Assembly (NCBI RefSeq): GCF_015277855.1
Contig: NZ_CP063812.1
Location: 434,001-498,000, forward strand
Reading direction: 5' to 3'
Length of the DNA stretch: 64,000 bases
Source of the DNA: Microbacterium cremeum
GTDB taxonomy: Bacteria > Actinomycetota > Actinomycetes > Actinomycetales > Microbacteriaceae
Of this stretch, positions 33,301 through 40,672 are shown one piece after another. The position numbers and the translations under genes are program-made. The notes below the pieces were generated by a model that had not been told where the DNA came from, did no database searches, and saw only the letters and a list, made by a program, of their open reading frames with translations. How positions within the stretch are numbered: position 1 is the stretch's first letter; the number at the start of each line of letters is the position of its first letter.

Positions 33301-34671
33301 ATGACGACGCACCACTCGCCGGACGATCTCTCCGACTTCGCCGAGCTGATGAGCCACGAGCAGGAGTTCGCCGAGGGGCGCGGGCGGCTTCCTCCAGAGG
33401 TGCGGCGTGCCCGTCGCCGACGCGCCGGCATCGTCGTCTCGGTCGTGATCCTCGTGATCCTCGCGACGATCGGCGGCTACACGGGCTGGGCGCTCACCGC
33501 CCCGCTGAGTCCGCCCACGGGAACGTGGAGCGCACCGCCGGCGCCGGCACCCGCCGCGGCCGCGATCGCCCTCCCGACCGAAGGTGCGTCGGCCATCAGC
33601 ATCTCGGGTGCGGACGCCTATCTCGGGGCGGAAGCGAGCGGCATCTGGGCGTCCAGCGGCACGAACGAACCCCGGTCGATCGCGAGCATCAGCAAGCTCA
33701 TCACGGCGCTCGTCGTCCTGGAGGCGAAGCCGTTGGACGGCGCCGGCGATCCCGGTCCGACGATCACGTTCAGCGAGGCCGACCACGATCTCTACGACGA
33801 GTACTACGCGCGCGGGGCCACGATCGCCGAGATGCCCGCCGGCAGCTCGATGTCGCTGCACGACGCGCTCGCCGCGATGCTCATCCCCTCCGCGAGCAAC
33901 TACGCCGAGGCGGTCTCGACCTGGGCGTACGGCTCGCAGGGCGCGTTCCTCCGCGCGACGCGCGGATGGCTCGGTGCCCACGGCCTCACGGGCACCACGA
34001 TCGTCGAACCCACCGGCATGGACCTGCGCAACGTCAGCACCCCCGCCGACCTGATCGCGCTCGGGAAGATCGCAGCCGCCCATCCGGTGATCGCGGCGAT
34101 CACCGGTGCCGCGTCGTTCTCGCACCCGACGATCGGCGTCATGACCAACACCAACAACCTCCTCGGCACCGAGGGGATCACCGGGCTCAAGACCGGCAAC
34201 CTCGGGGAGGGAAGCTACGGTCTGCTGTACACCGCGATGCTCGGCGTCGGATTGCCGGAGCGGCTCAGCGTGACCGGCGTCATGCTCGGCGGATCCTCAC
34301 GGCAGTCGCTCGGCAGCGACGTCGTCGAACTGCTGGCCAGCATCCGCGGCGGCTTCCGCCAGGTGCCTCTCGCGAGCACCGGCGACCGGCTCGGCTCGTT
34401 CACGACGCCGTGGGGCGAGAGCGCCGAGGTCGCCGTGGCCGACTCCGCGTCGATCTTCACGTGGTCGGACACCCCGATCACGGTCACGGTCGACACGAGG
34501 ACGCCCGCCGACTATGCCGACGGCGAGGTCATCGGCACGATCACGTGGACGGCGGGGCCGAACACGGCGAGCGCCGACGTCCACATCGTCGGCGACATCG
34601 CCCCGCCCACCGAGTGGTGGCGGCTCACGCACCCCGCCGAACTACTGGCCGCGGGCGAGCCGCGATCCTAG
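33301..34671 (+). CDS. D-alanyl-D-alanine carboxypeptidase (penicillin-binding protein, S11 type)
   Basis: Peptidoglycan-trimming enzyme of 456 aa anchored by one N-terminal helix at about residues 43-67 with the catalytic domain outside. The active-site SxxK is SISK (Ser129, Lys132), and the KTG box appears in GLKTGN. The middle box, normally SxN, reads SASN at 197-200, so the Asn is shifted by one residue; this may alter activity. The last 90 residues form a beta-rich domain. The start at 33301 has only a weak Shine-Dalgarno. No partner gene is adjacent. Confidence 0.85.
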   Translation: MTTHHSPDDLSDFAELMSHEQEFAEGRGRLPPEVRRARRRRAGIVVSVVILVILATIGGYTGWALTAPLSPPTGTWSAPPAPAPAAAAIALPTEGASAISISGADAYLGAEASGIWASSGTNEPRSIASISKLITALVVLEAKPLDGAGDPGPTITFSEADHDLYDEYYARGATIAEMPAGSSMSLHDALAAMLIPSASNYAEAVSTWAYGSQGAFLRATRGWLGAHGLTGTTIVEPTGMDLRNVSTPADLIALGKIAAAHPVIAAITGAASFSHPTIGVMTNTNNLLGTEGITGLKTGNLGEGSYGLLYTAMLGVGLPERLSVTGVMLGGSSRQSLGSDVVELLASIRGGFRQVPLASTGDRLGSFTTPWGESAEVAVADSASIFTWSDTPITVTVDTRTPADYADGEVIGTITWTAGPNTASADVHIVGDIAPPTEWWRLTHPAELLAAGEPRS

Positions 34672-34681
34672 GGCGGGGGGC

Positions 34682-35176
34682 ATGAGGCCCGAAGACGCCG
34701 CGGTCTACAACGCACGGTCGGACCAGCGGCGCCTCGGGGAGTGGGACCACGCCAGGCTGCGCGAGCCGGCACGCCACCGCCTGTACCGCGCCATCCCGAT
34801 CGAGTCGTTCGTGCTCGACGACCACGACGAGCGGATCCGGATCCCGGAGCCCTCGGCGAGGGGTCAGGCGGTGCGGCGCTGGCGCGGGTCGTGGTCGACG
34901 GGGAGGCGGATCGGGGTCGTGCCGGCGACGGCGTCGCTGAACTCCTCGGGCGGGACCACCGAGAGGGGGCGCGTCTCGTCGATCGTGAGGCGGAAGCGCT
35001 TCTGCTCGTGGCGGTGCAGGCGGCCCGAGACGACGAGCCACGTCGCGCCCACCGCGAAGGCGACGAGCGCGGCAGCAGCGCCGAGGAGGATGGCGGCGCG
35101 CGGGCCGAACTGGTCGGCGACCCAGCCCACGATGGGCGCGCCGATGGGCGTTCCGCCCATGAGGATCGCCATGTAG
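34682..35176 (+). CDS. Doubtful reading frame, possibly a truncated gene
   Basis: The first 60 codons (MRPEDAAVYNARSDQRRLGE, then RHRLYRAIPIESFVLDDHDE) have third-position GC like real genes and follow a purine-rich stretch. The rest of the frame, up to 35176, lies antisense to the MFS gene and reads like a shadow. One explanation is that the 3' part of a real gene was lost when this sequence was joined to the end of the MFS gene. Another is a real short gene that overlaps by chance. No family was recognised. Confidence 0.25.
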   Translation: MRPEDAAVYNARSDQRRLGEWDHARLREPARHRLYRAIPIESFVLDDHDERIRIPEPSARGQAVRRWRGSWSTGRRIGVVPATASLNSSGGTTERGRVSSIVRRKRFCSWRCRRPETTSHVAPTAKATSAAAAPRRMAARGPNWSATQPTMGAPMGVPPMRIAM

Positions 35177-36273
35177 AGAGCGAGGACGCGCCCACGCAGC
35201 GCGGGGTCGGTCGTGGTCTGCACGTATCCGTTGGCGGTCGTGAGCATCGTCACGACGGCGAATCCGGTGAACATGAGCGTCGCGGCATATGCCCAGTACG
35301 ACGGCATCGCGGCCGACACCGCGGCGGCGGCGGCGAACAGCAGCGTGCCGCCGATGACGACGCGGATGCGGGCGCGATCGCGCTGCGCCGCCAGCAGCGC
35401 GCCGGCGAGCGAGCCGATCGCCAGGATCGAGCTGAGCAGGCCGTAGCCGTCGGCCTCCTGGCCGAACTCGAGCGCCATCGTCGAGGCGAAGATCGGGAAG
35501 TTCATGCCGAAGGCGCCCACGAGGAACACCATCGCGAACGTCACGATGAGGTCGGGCCGCCGTGCGACGTAGCGGAACCCGTCGGCCAGCCGCGACGCGC
35601 CCGGCGCCCTCACGCGGGGAACGAGCTGGTCGGTGCGGATGAGTATCAGCGCGACGATCATCGCCAGGAACGTCACGCCGTTGACGAGGAACACCCAGCC
35701 GGTGCCGACCGCGACGATCACGACGCCGGCGATCGCGGGCCCGATCATGCGGGCGCCGTTGAAGGATGCCGCGTTGAGGGCGACGGCGTTCGAGGCGATC
35801 TCGCGTGAGACGAGGTCCGACACGAACGCCTGGCGTGCCGGGTTGTCGAACGCGGCGATGATGCCGAGCGCGAGCGCGAACGCGTACATGATCGGCAGCG
35901 TCATGACGCCCAGGAGCAGCAGGATGCCGATCGCGATGCCGAGGAGGAGCAGCAGGGTCTGCGTCACGACGAGCAGTCGCCGTCGCTCGAAGCGGTCGGC
36001 GACCCACCCCGTCACGCCGACGAGGAGGAGCGGCGGCGCGAACTGCAGCGCCATGGTGATCCCCATCGCGGCGGCGTCGTTGTCGGTGAGCTCGGTGAGC
36101 ACGACCCAGCTGAGGGCGGTGGCCTGCATCCACGCGCCGGTGTTCGACACCAGCGCGCCGATGAACCACACCCGGTAGTTGAAGACCGAGAACGACCGGA
36201 ACATGCCACGGCGTCCGCGACCGGAGGCCCCGCGCGACGTGCCGGCGGCGGGTGGAGGGGACGAGGGGGTCAT
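34864..36273 (-). CDS. MFS exporter (EntS/MFS_3 type)
   Basis: Transporter of 469 aa with twelve predicted helices. It begins with FRSFSVFNYRVWFIGALVSN, the pattern of the EntS-like branch, and has the loop motif GWVADRFERRRLLVV and a second copy near PALRGRVLALYMAIL. Members export siderophores, drugs or unknown small molecules. The ATG at 36273 overlaps the MarR stop by 4 nt, so transporter and regulator are co-expressed, a common arrangement for inducible efflux. The substrate is unknown. Confidence 0.87.
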   Translation of the reverse strand: MTPSSPPPAAGTSRGASGRGRRGMFRSFSVFNYRVWFIGALVSNTGAWMQATALSWVVLTELTDNDAAAMGITMALQFAPPLLLVGVTGWVADRFERRRLLVVTQTLLLLLGIAIGILLLLGVMTLPIMYAFALALGIIAAFDNPARQAFVSDLVSREIASNAVALNAASFNGARMIGPAIAGVVIVAVGTGWVFLVNGVTFLAMIVALILIRTDQLVPRVRAPGASRLADGFRYVARRPDLIVTFAMVFLVGAFGMNFPIFASTMALEFGQEADGYGLLSSILAIGSLAGALLAAQRDRARIRVVIGGTLLFAAAAAVSAAMPSYWAYAATLMFTGFAVVTMLTTANGYVQTTTDPALRGRVLALYMAILMGGTPIGAPIVGWVADQFGPRAAILLGAAAALVAFAVGATWLVVSGRLHRHEQKRFRLTIDETRPLSVVPPEEFSDAVAGTTPIRLPVDHDPRQRRTA

Positions 36274-36734
36274 CGGGCAGCCACCCTCGCCATGATCTCG
36301 GCGGCCTCGGCGAGGACCGAACGCTCGTGCGGGGTCAGCTCGGCCAGCGCCGTCTCGACCCACGCGTCGCGGCGCCGCGCCGTCTCGGCGACGACCGCGC
36401 GTCCCGCGTCGGTCAGAGAGACCACGACCTTGCGGCCGTCGTTCTCGTCGGCCGATCGGGTGGTGTAGCCCGAGTCCTGCAGGCAGTTGACGGTGCGGTT
36501 CATCGACGGGGCCGACACGCGCTCACGGTCGGCGAGCTCGCCCAGGGTGTGCGGACCGTGCGTCCACAGTGCCGCCAGCACGGCGAACTGGCCGTCGCTC
36601 ATCGAGTCGACGGCGCGCTGCGTGCGCATGCGCCGAGCGAGGCGGAACGTCGCGATCCGCAGCGTCGAGGCGGCCTCCGAGTGATCGGGGGAGTCGTTGC
36701 CGGTGTCGTTCGCGGGGTTCTCTGAGGTGCTCAT
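36270..36734 (-). CDS. MarR-family regulator
   Basis: Repressor of 154 aa with a winged helix at about residues 45-110 (VLAALWTHGPHTLGELADRE, then RTVNCLQDSGYTTRSADEND, then GRKVVVSLTDAG). It is coupled to the MFS exporter by a 4-nt overlap and probably controls it in response to a small ligand. The ATG at 36734 is favoured; another in-frame start at 36749 lies next to the operator-like palindrome. Confidence 0.87.
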   Translation of the reverse strand: MSTSENPANDTGNDSPDHSEAASTLRIATFRLARRMRTQRAVDSMSDGQFAVLAALWTHGPHTLGELADRERVSAPSMNRTVNCLQDSGYTTRSADENDGRKVVVSLTDAGRAVVAETARRRDAWVETALAELTPHERSVLAEAAEIMARVAAR

Positions 36735-36742
36735 GCAGTTAG

Positions 36743-36768
36743 TTAGCATAGCTCATTAGCTTCGCTAA
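36743..36768. promoter_or_regulatory. Imperfect palindrome upstream of marR-type gene
   Basis: A 26-bp symmetric sequence with TTAGC at one end and GCTAA at the other, and AGCT in both halves, lies 8 bp before the MarR start in an AT-rich patch. Its size and place fit autoregulation by a MarR dimer (inference). Confidence 0.55.
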
Positions 36769-36775
36769 AGAAAAC

Positions 36776-36815
36776 GGATGCCGCGACCGCACGTCGCACG
36801 GCGGTCGCGGCATCC
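36776..36815. repeat. Perfect 15-bp inverted repeat built on GGATGCC
   Basis: GGATGCCGCGACCGC (36776-36790) and its exact complement (36801-36815) enclose a 10-nt loop. It lies between divergent genes, so it cannot be an ordinary terminator for either. Both arms start with the heptamer that recurs throughout this DNA. Confidence 0.75.
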
Positions 36816-36880
36816 TCCCCACTCCCCCTCCACGCGTCGCGCAGCCCGGGCGCCCGGGCCCGCGCCATAGACTGCTCCGC

Positions 36881-37732
36881 ATGCCCGAGTTCACGGATGC
36901 ACACGGCGTCGCGATCTTCTACGACGTCCACCCGGCGCAGACCGAGACTCGTGCGGTGGTGCAGCTGCTGCACGGCGTCGGCGAGCACGCCGGTCGGTAC
37001 GGCGCGCTCATCCAGGCGCTCACCGCCGACGGGTACACGGTGTACGCGGCCGACCACCGCGGGCACGGGCGCACCGGCATGGGTCACCACGGCGGGGACC
37101 TGTCGAAGCTCGGGCGCCCAGGTCCGGGTGGACTCCGCGCAGCGCTGGCTGCGATGAGCCAGCTGACGCGGCAGATCCGGGCGGAGCATCCGGGGTTGCC
37201 TCTCGTTTTGCTCGGTCACTCCGGCGGCTCGGTGCTCGCCCAGATGCTGGTCAACGACAACGCCCCGGCCTACGACGGCCTCGTCCTCACCGGCACGGCG
37301 CTGCGCCGGCCGGGCTGGATGCGCGCGAGCAATCTCAACAAGCGGTGGGACGCCCCGGGAGCGATGGGGACGGAGTGGCTCTCGAGCGATCTCTCGGTCG
37401 GCCGGGCGTTCCTCGACGACCCGCTCACCACCACCGAGGACCCGGTCCGGCTCCTGGGCGTGCGCGACTCGCTCCGCATGTACGGCCTGCCGCGCAAGAA
37501 CCTCGGTCGCGACATCCCGACCCTGCTCATGGTGGGGCGCGACGACACGGTCGGCGGCCCGCGGAGCGTCCACAAGCTCGCCGACGCCTACCGCACCCGC
37601 TCGGGCTTCACCGACGTGACGACGCTGGTGTACCCGGAGGCGCGCCACGAGATCTTCAACGAGGTCATGCAGGCCGACGTGCGCGCCGATCTGCTCGCGT
37701 GGCTCGACCGCCGCTTCCCCGAGCGCGACTGA
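36881..37732 (+). CDS. Alpha/beta hydrolase, monoacylglycerol lipase-like
   Basis: Enzyme of 283 aa. LLHGVGEHAGRY and YAADHRGHGRTG are typical of monoglyceride lipases/lysophospholipases. The nucleophile elbow is GHSGG, and the final His lies in PEARHEIFNE. No signal peptide is seen. TAGACT at 36868-36873 with a 7-nt gap to the ATG indicates a leaderless transcript. The substrate is probably a short acyl ester of glycerol, but this is family-level only. Confidence 0.82.
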   Translation: MPEFTDAHGVAIFYDVHPAQTETRAVVQLLHGVGEHAGRYGALIQALTADGYTVYAADHRGHGRTGMGHHGGDLSKLGRPGPGGLRAALAAMSQLTRQIRAEHPGLPLVLLGHSGGSVLAQMLVNDNAPAYDGLVLTGTALRRPGWMRASNLNKRWDAPGAMGTEWLSSDLSVGRAFLDDPLTTTEDPVRLLGVRDSLRMYGLPRKNLGRDIPTLLMVGRDDTVGGPRSVHKLADAYRTRSGFTDVTTLVYPEARHEIFNEVMQADVRADLLAWLDRRFPERD

Positions 37733-37794
37733 CAGCCGCGCGCGCCGCTCGGCCGCCTGCTCGGCCGGAGGCGGCGACCGTGCCGCCCTGACCG

Positions 37795-37871
37795 TTGACG
37801 CGCACGGGTCCGATGCGCCATCCTTTCCACAGCGACCGCCGTGGGAGCGCTCCCATGATCCCACGGCGGTC
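37795..37871 (+). promoter_or_regulatory. Promoter with CebR-type operator inside a hairpin, upstream of GH6
   Basis: TTGACG (37795-37800) and CATCCT (37819-37824, spacing 18) form a likely promoter. TGGGAGCGCTCCCA at 37842-37855 is identical to the consensus operator of CebR/CelR, the cellobiose-responsive LacI-type repressors of Streptomyces and Thermobifida. It overlaps a 13-bp perfect hairpin (37834-37846 with 37859-37871). Regulation by cellobiose is inferred; no cebR gene is in the window. Confidence 0.75.
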
Positions 37872-37922
37872 CTCCCCGGGCGACGGTGCCCGGTGGTCGA
37901 CGCCGACCGAAGGAGCCCCCGC

Positions 37923-39491
37923 ATGACCCATGAACCCACCCACCGCCGCCGCCGAGCCGCCGCGCTCGGCGGCGCCGTGGTGCTCGCAGCAGTCCTCGCC
38001 GCGCCGATCGGCGCGAGCGCGGCGCACGCCGACGACTCCGGACTCGCGGGGTCGGAGCTGTACCTCAACCCCTGGAGCACGACGCTCGAAGCGGCACAGT
38101 CCCTCACCGGCCAGGCGCGCGCCGACGCGCAGCTGCTGGGCTCGATCCCCTCGGCCGACTGGTTCACCAGCGGCTCGCCCGCCGAGGTGCAGGCCGCGGT
38201 CGACGAGGTCGTCACCGCCGCCGCCGCAGCCGGGCGCATGCCGGTGCTCGTCGCCTACAACCTGCCCTTCCGCGACTGCGCGCAGTACTCCGCCGGCGGC
38301 GCGCTCGACACCGCGGCCTACACCGCGTGGATCGACGGTTTCGCGGCGGGCATCGGCGATCGCCCGGCGACGGTGATCCTGGAGCCCGACGGGCTCGGCA
38401 TCATCCCCCACTACACCACGCTCGACGGCGTCACCGAGTGGTGCCAGCCGGCCGAGATCCCCGCCGAGACCGCGGCCGCGGACCGCTACGTGCAGCTCAA
38501 CCACGCGGTCGACGCGTTCGGGGCGCTGCCCGCGGCATCCGTCTATCTCGACGGCACGAGCTCTGCCTGGCTGAACGTCGGCGAGATCTCGGACCGGCTG
38601 ATCAAGGGCGGCGTGGAGCGGGCCGACGGCTTCTTCCTGAACGCCTCGAACTACCAGTTCACGACGAACTCGGTCGTCTACGGCACGTGGGTCTCGCAGT
38701 GCATCGCCTACGTCACGCAGGTGACCCCGGGCGGATTCGGGGACTGCGGCAACCAGTACTGGAACGGCGGACCCGCCACGGACTGGCAGGGCGTCGGCAT
38801 GTCGCCGTACGGCGAGTGGACCGCGGATGCCGCGGACCCGGCGCTGAACACGAGCGGCGTGGATTCGCGCTACGCCCTGATCCTGGGCGACGTCGAGGCG
38901 AGCACTCACTTCGTCATCGACACCAGCCGCAACGGCATCGGCCCGTGGCAGTACCCCGTCGGGGCCTTCCCCGAGCACGAGGACTGGTGCAATCCGCCGG
39001 ACCGGGGCCTGGGCGTGCGCCCCGACACCGACACCGGCGTGCCGCTGGTCGACGCGTACCTGTGGATCAAGGTGCCCGGGGAGTCCGACGGCAAGTGCCA
39101 TCGCGGCACCGGCGGTCCGCTCGACCCGGCACGCGGGATCGAGGACCCGGCCGCAGGGCAGTGGTTCGTCGAGCAGGCCCGCGAGCTCGTCGAGTTCGCG
39201 AACCCCGCCGTCTCGCCGCTCGACTGCCACGTGATGTGGGACGCCGAGGCAGACGGCGACGGCTTCGCGGCGAAGGTGCGGACGTCTGAGGCGGGGAACC
39301 TGGCGTTCTTCTTCTCGGGCGACCAGACCGTGCGCAAGGCGACGCGGGGCTCGTTCACCCAGGACGGTGCCGGCGTCACGGTGACCGCCGCGGCGCGACC
39401 CGGAAACGCGCCGAGCGCGCTGCTGCACGTGACGGGCGAGCCCGACCTGCCGTGGATCTTCTGGCTGGACGGACGCGCCTGCACGTCCTGA
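37923..39491 (+). CDS. Secreted glycoside hydrolase family 6 cellulase
   Basis: Cellulase of 522 aa. A signal peptide with a Arg-rich start and a long hydrophobic core ends near residue 37 (ASAAHA). The catalytic domain carries AYNLPFRDCAQYSAGG with Asp118 as the likely acid and VILEPDGLG with Asp156, both GH6 signatures. The last 95 residues start LDCHVMWDAE and end DGRACT, with Cys near both ends, and may be a divergent family-2 cellulose-binding module. AAGGAG precedes the ATG by 9 nt. It stands alone with a CebR-type operator. Released cellobiose could feed the GH3 enzymes elsewhere in the window. Endo- versus exo-action cannot be decided by eye. Confidence 0.88.
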   Translation: MTHEPTHRRRRAAALGGAVVLAAVLAAPIGASAAHADDSGLAGSELYLNPWSTTLEAAQSLTGQARADAQLLGSIPSADWFTSGSPAEVQAAVDEVVTAAAAAGRMPVLVAYNLPFRDCAQYSAGGALDTAAYTAWIDGFAAGIGDRPATVILEPDGLGIIPHYTTLDGVTEWCQPAEIPAETAAADRYVQLNHAVDAFGALPAASVYLDGTSSAWLNVGEISDRLIKGGVERADGFFLNASNYQFTTNSVVYGTWVSQCIAYVTQVTPGGFGDCGNQYWNGGPATDWQGVGMSPYGEWTADAADPALNTSGVDSRYALILGDVEASTHFVIDTSRNGIGPWQYPVGAFPEHEDWCNPPDRGLGVRPDTDTGVPLVDAYLWIKVPGESDGKCHRGTGGPLDPARGIEDPAAGQWFVEQARELVEFANPAVSPLDCHVMWDAEADGDGFAAKVRTSEAGNLAFFFSGDQTVRKATRGSFTQDGAGVTVTAAARPGNAPSALLHVTGEPDLPWIFWLDGRACTS

Positions 39492-39495
39492 CCCA

Positions 39496-39596
39496 CGGTC
39501 GTTGAGCGAGCGAGGAGCGAGCGGGACGAAACGCCCCCGGCCTCCGTCGCTCGTCGGTTGCCAGCGTTTCGTCTCGCTTCGCTCGCTCAACGACCG
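39496..39596. repeat. Inverted pair of the GTTGAGCGAGCG repeat family
   Basis: A forward copy at 39496-39533 (GTTGAGCGAGCGAGG ... GGACGAAACG) and a reverse copy at 39565-39596 flank a 31-bp spacer and could form a hairpin just after the GH6 gene. The same unit occurs at 52240-52473 and 54612-54897. Confidence 0.85.
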
Positions 39597-39622
39597 AGTC
39601 TCGCGCCCCATAGGCTGAGGGG

Positions 39623-40672
39623 ATGCACGGCGAATACAAGGTACCGGGCGGAAAGCTCGTCGTCGTCGACCTGGAGGAGCGCGACGGGCGCATCGCGGAC
39701 TTCCACCTCGCAGGGGACTTCTTCCTCGAGCCCGACGACGCGCTGGACGACATCGACGCGGCGGTGAACGGGCTTCCCGTCGAGGCTGACGTCGCCACGA
39801 TCGCGGCCGCGGTGCGCTCGGCGCTCCCCGACGGCGCGCAGCTGCTCGGGTTCACGCCCGAGGCGGTCGGCACCGCGGTGCGGCGCGCTCTGGTCACGGC
39901 ACCCGGCTGGCGCGACTTCGACTGGGAGATCGTCCACGAGAAGCCGGTGTCGCCGCGCATGAACCTCGCGCTCGACGAGGTGCTCACGGGGCGCGTCGGC
40001 GACGGCCGGCGCCGGCCGACCCTGCGCCTGTGGGAGTGGAACGAGAACGCCGTCGTGATCGGCTCGTTCCAGTCGCTGCGCAACGAGGTCGATCCCGACG
40101 GCGCCGCACGGCACGGGTTCGACGTGGTCCGGCGCATCTCGGGCGGCGGGGCCATGCTCATGGCCGCGAACTCGATCGTGACGTATTCGCTGTACGTTCC
40201 GGCATCCCTCGTCGCTGGCCTCACGTTCGCGGACTCGTACGCCTTCCTCGACGACTGGGTGCTGCAGGCGCTGCGCGCCCTCGGCATCGAGGCGACCTAC
40301 CAGCCCCTCAACGACATCGCCTCGCCGCAGGGCAAGATCGGCGGCGCCGCGCAGAAGCGCCTCGCCAACGGCGGCGTGCTGCACCACGCGACCCTCAGCT
40401 ACGACATGGACGGTCACACGATGACCGAGGTGCTGCGCATCGGCCGCGAGAAGCTCAGCGACAAGGGCACCACCTCGGCGGCCAAGCGCGTCGATCCGCT
40501 CCGGCGTCAGACCGGGCTGCCGCGCGAGGCGATCATCGAGAAGCTCAAGGACACGTTCGCGAACCTGTACGGCGCGGTGCCCGGGCACCTGACCGCCGAC
40601 GAGTACGCCGAGGCCGAGGCGCTCGTCGCGTCGAAGTTCGCGACCGACGCCTGGCTGCGGCGCGTGCCGTGA
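39623..40672 (+). CDS. lplA: Lipoate-protein ligase A-like protein with accessory domain at the N-terminus
   Basis: Ligase of 349 aa that attaches lipoate (or octanoate) to 2-oxoacid dehydrogenase E2 or GcvH. The core (SPRMNLALDEVL, then NAVVIGSFQS, then VVRRISGGGAMLM, then DIASPQGKIGGAAQKR) contains the Gly-rich loop and Lys of the lipoyl pocket. Residues 1-75 (HGEYKVPGGKLVVVDLEERD, then FFLEPDDALDDIDAAVNG) look like the accessory domain that is C-terminal in E. coli LplA, so the domain order is swapped. TAGGCT at 39611-39616 with a 6-nt gap supports a leaderless start. The stop overlaps the methyltransferase start by 4 nt, an odd functional pair. Confidence 0.85.
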   Translation: MHGEYKVPGGKLVVVDLEERDGRIADFHLAGDFFLEPDDALDDIDAAVNGLPVEADVATIAAAVRSALPDGAQLLGFTPEAVGTAVRRALVTAPGWRDFDWEIVHEKPVSPRMNLALDEVLTGRVGDGRRRPTLRLWEWNENAVVIGSFQSLRNEVDPDGAARHGFDVVRRISGGGAMLMAANSIVTYSLYVPASLVAGLTFADSYAFLDDWVLQALRALGIEATYQPLNDIASPQGKIGGAAQKRLANGGVLHHATLSYDMDGHTMTEVLRIGREKLSDKGTTSAAKRVDPLRRQTGLPREAIIEKLKDTFANLYGAVPGHLTADEYAEAEALVASKFATDAWLRRVP

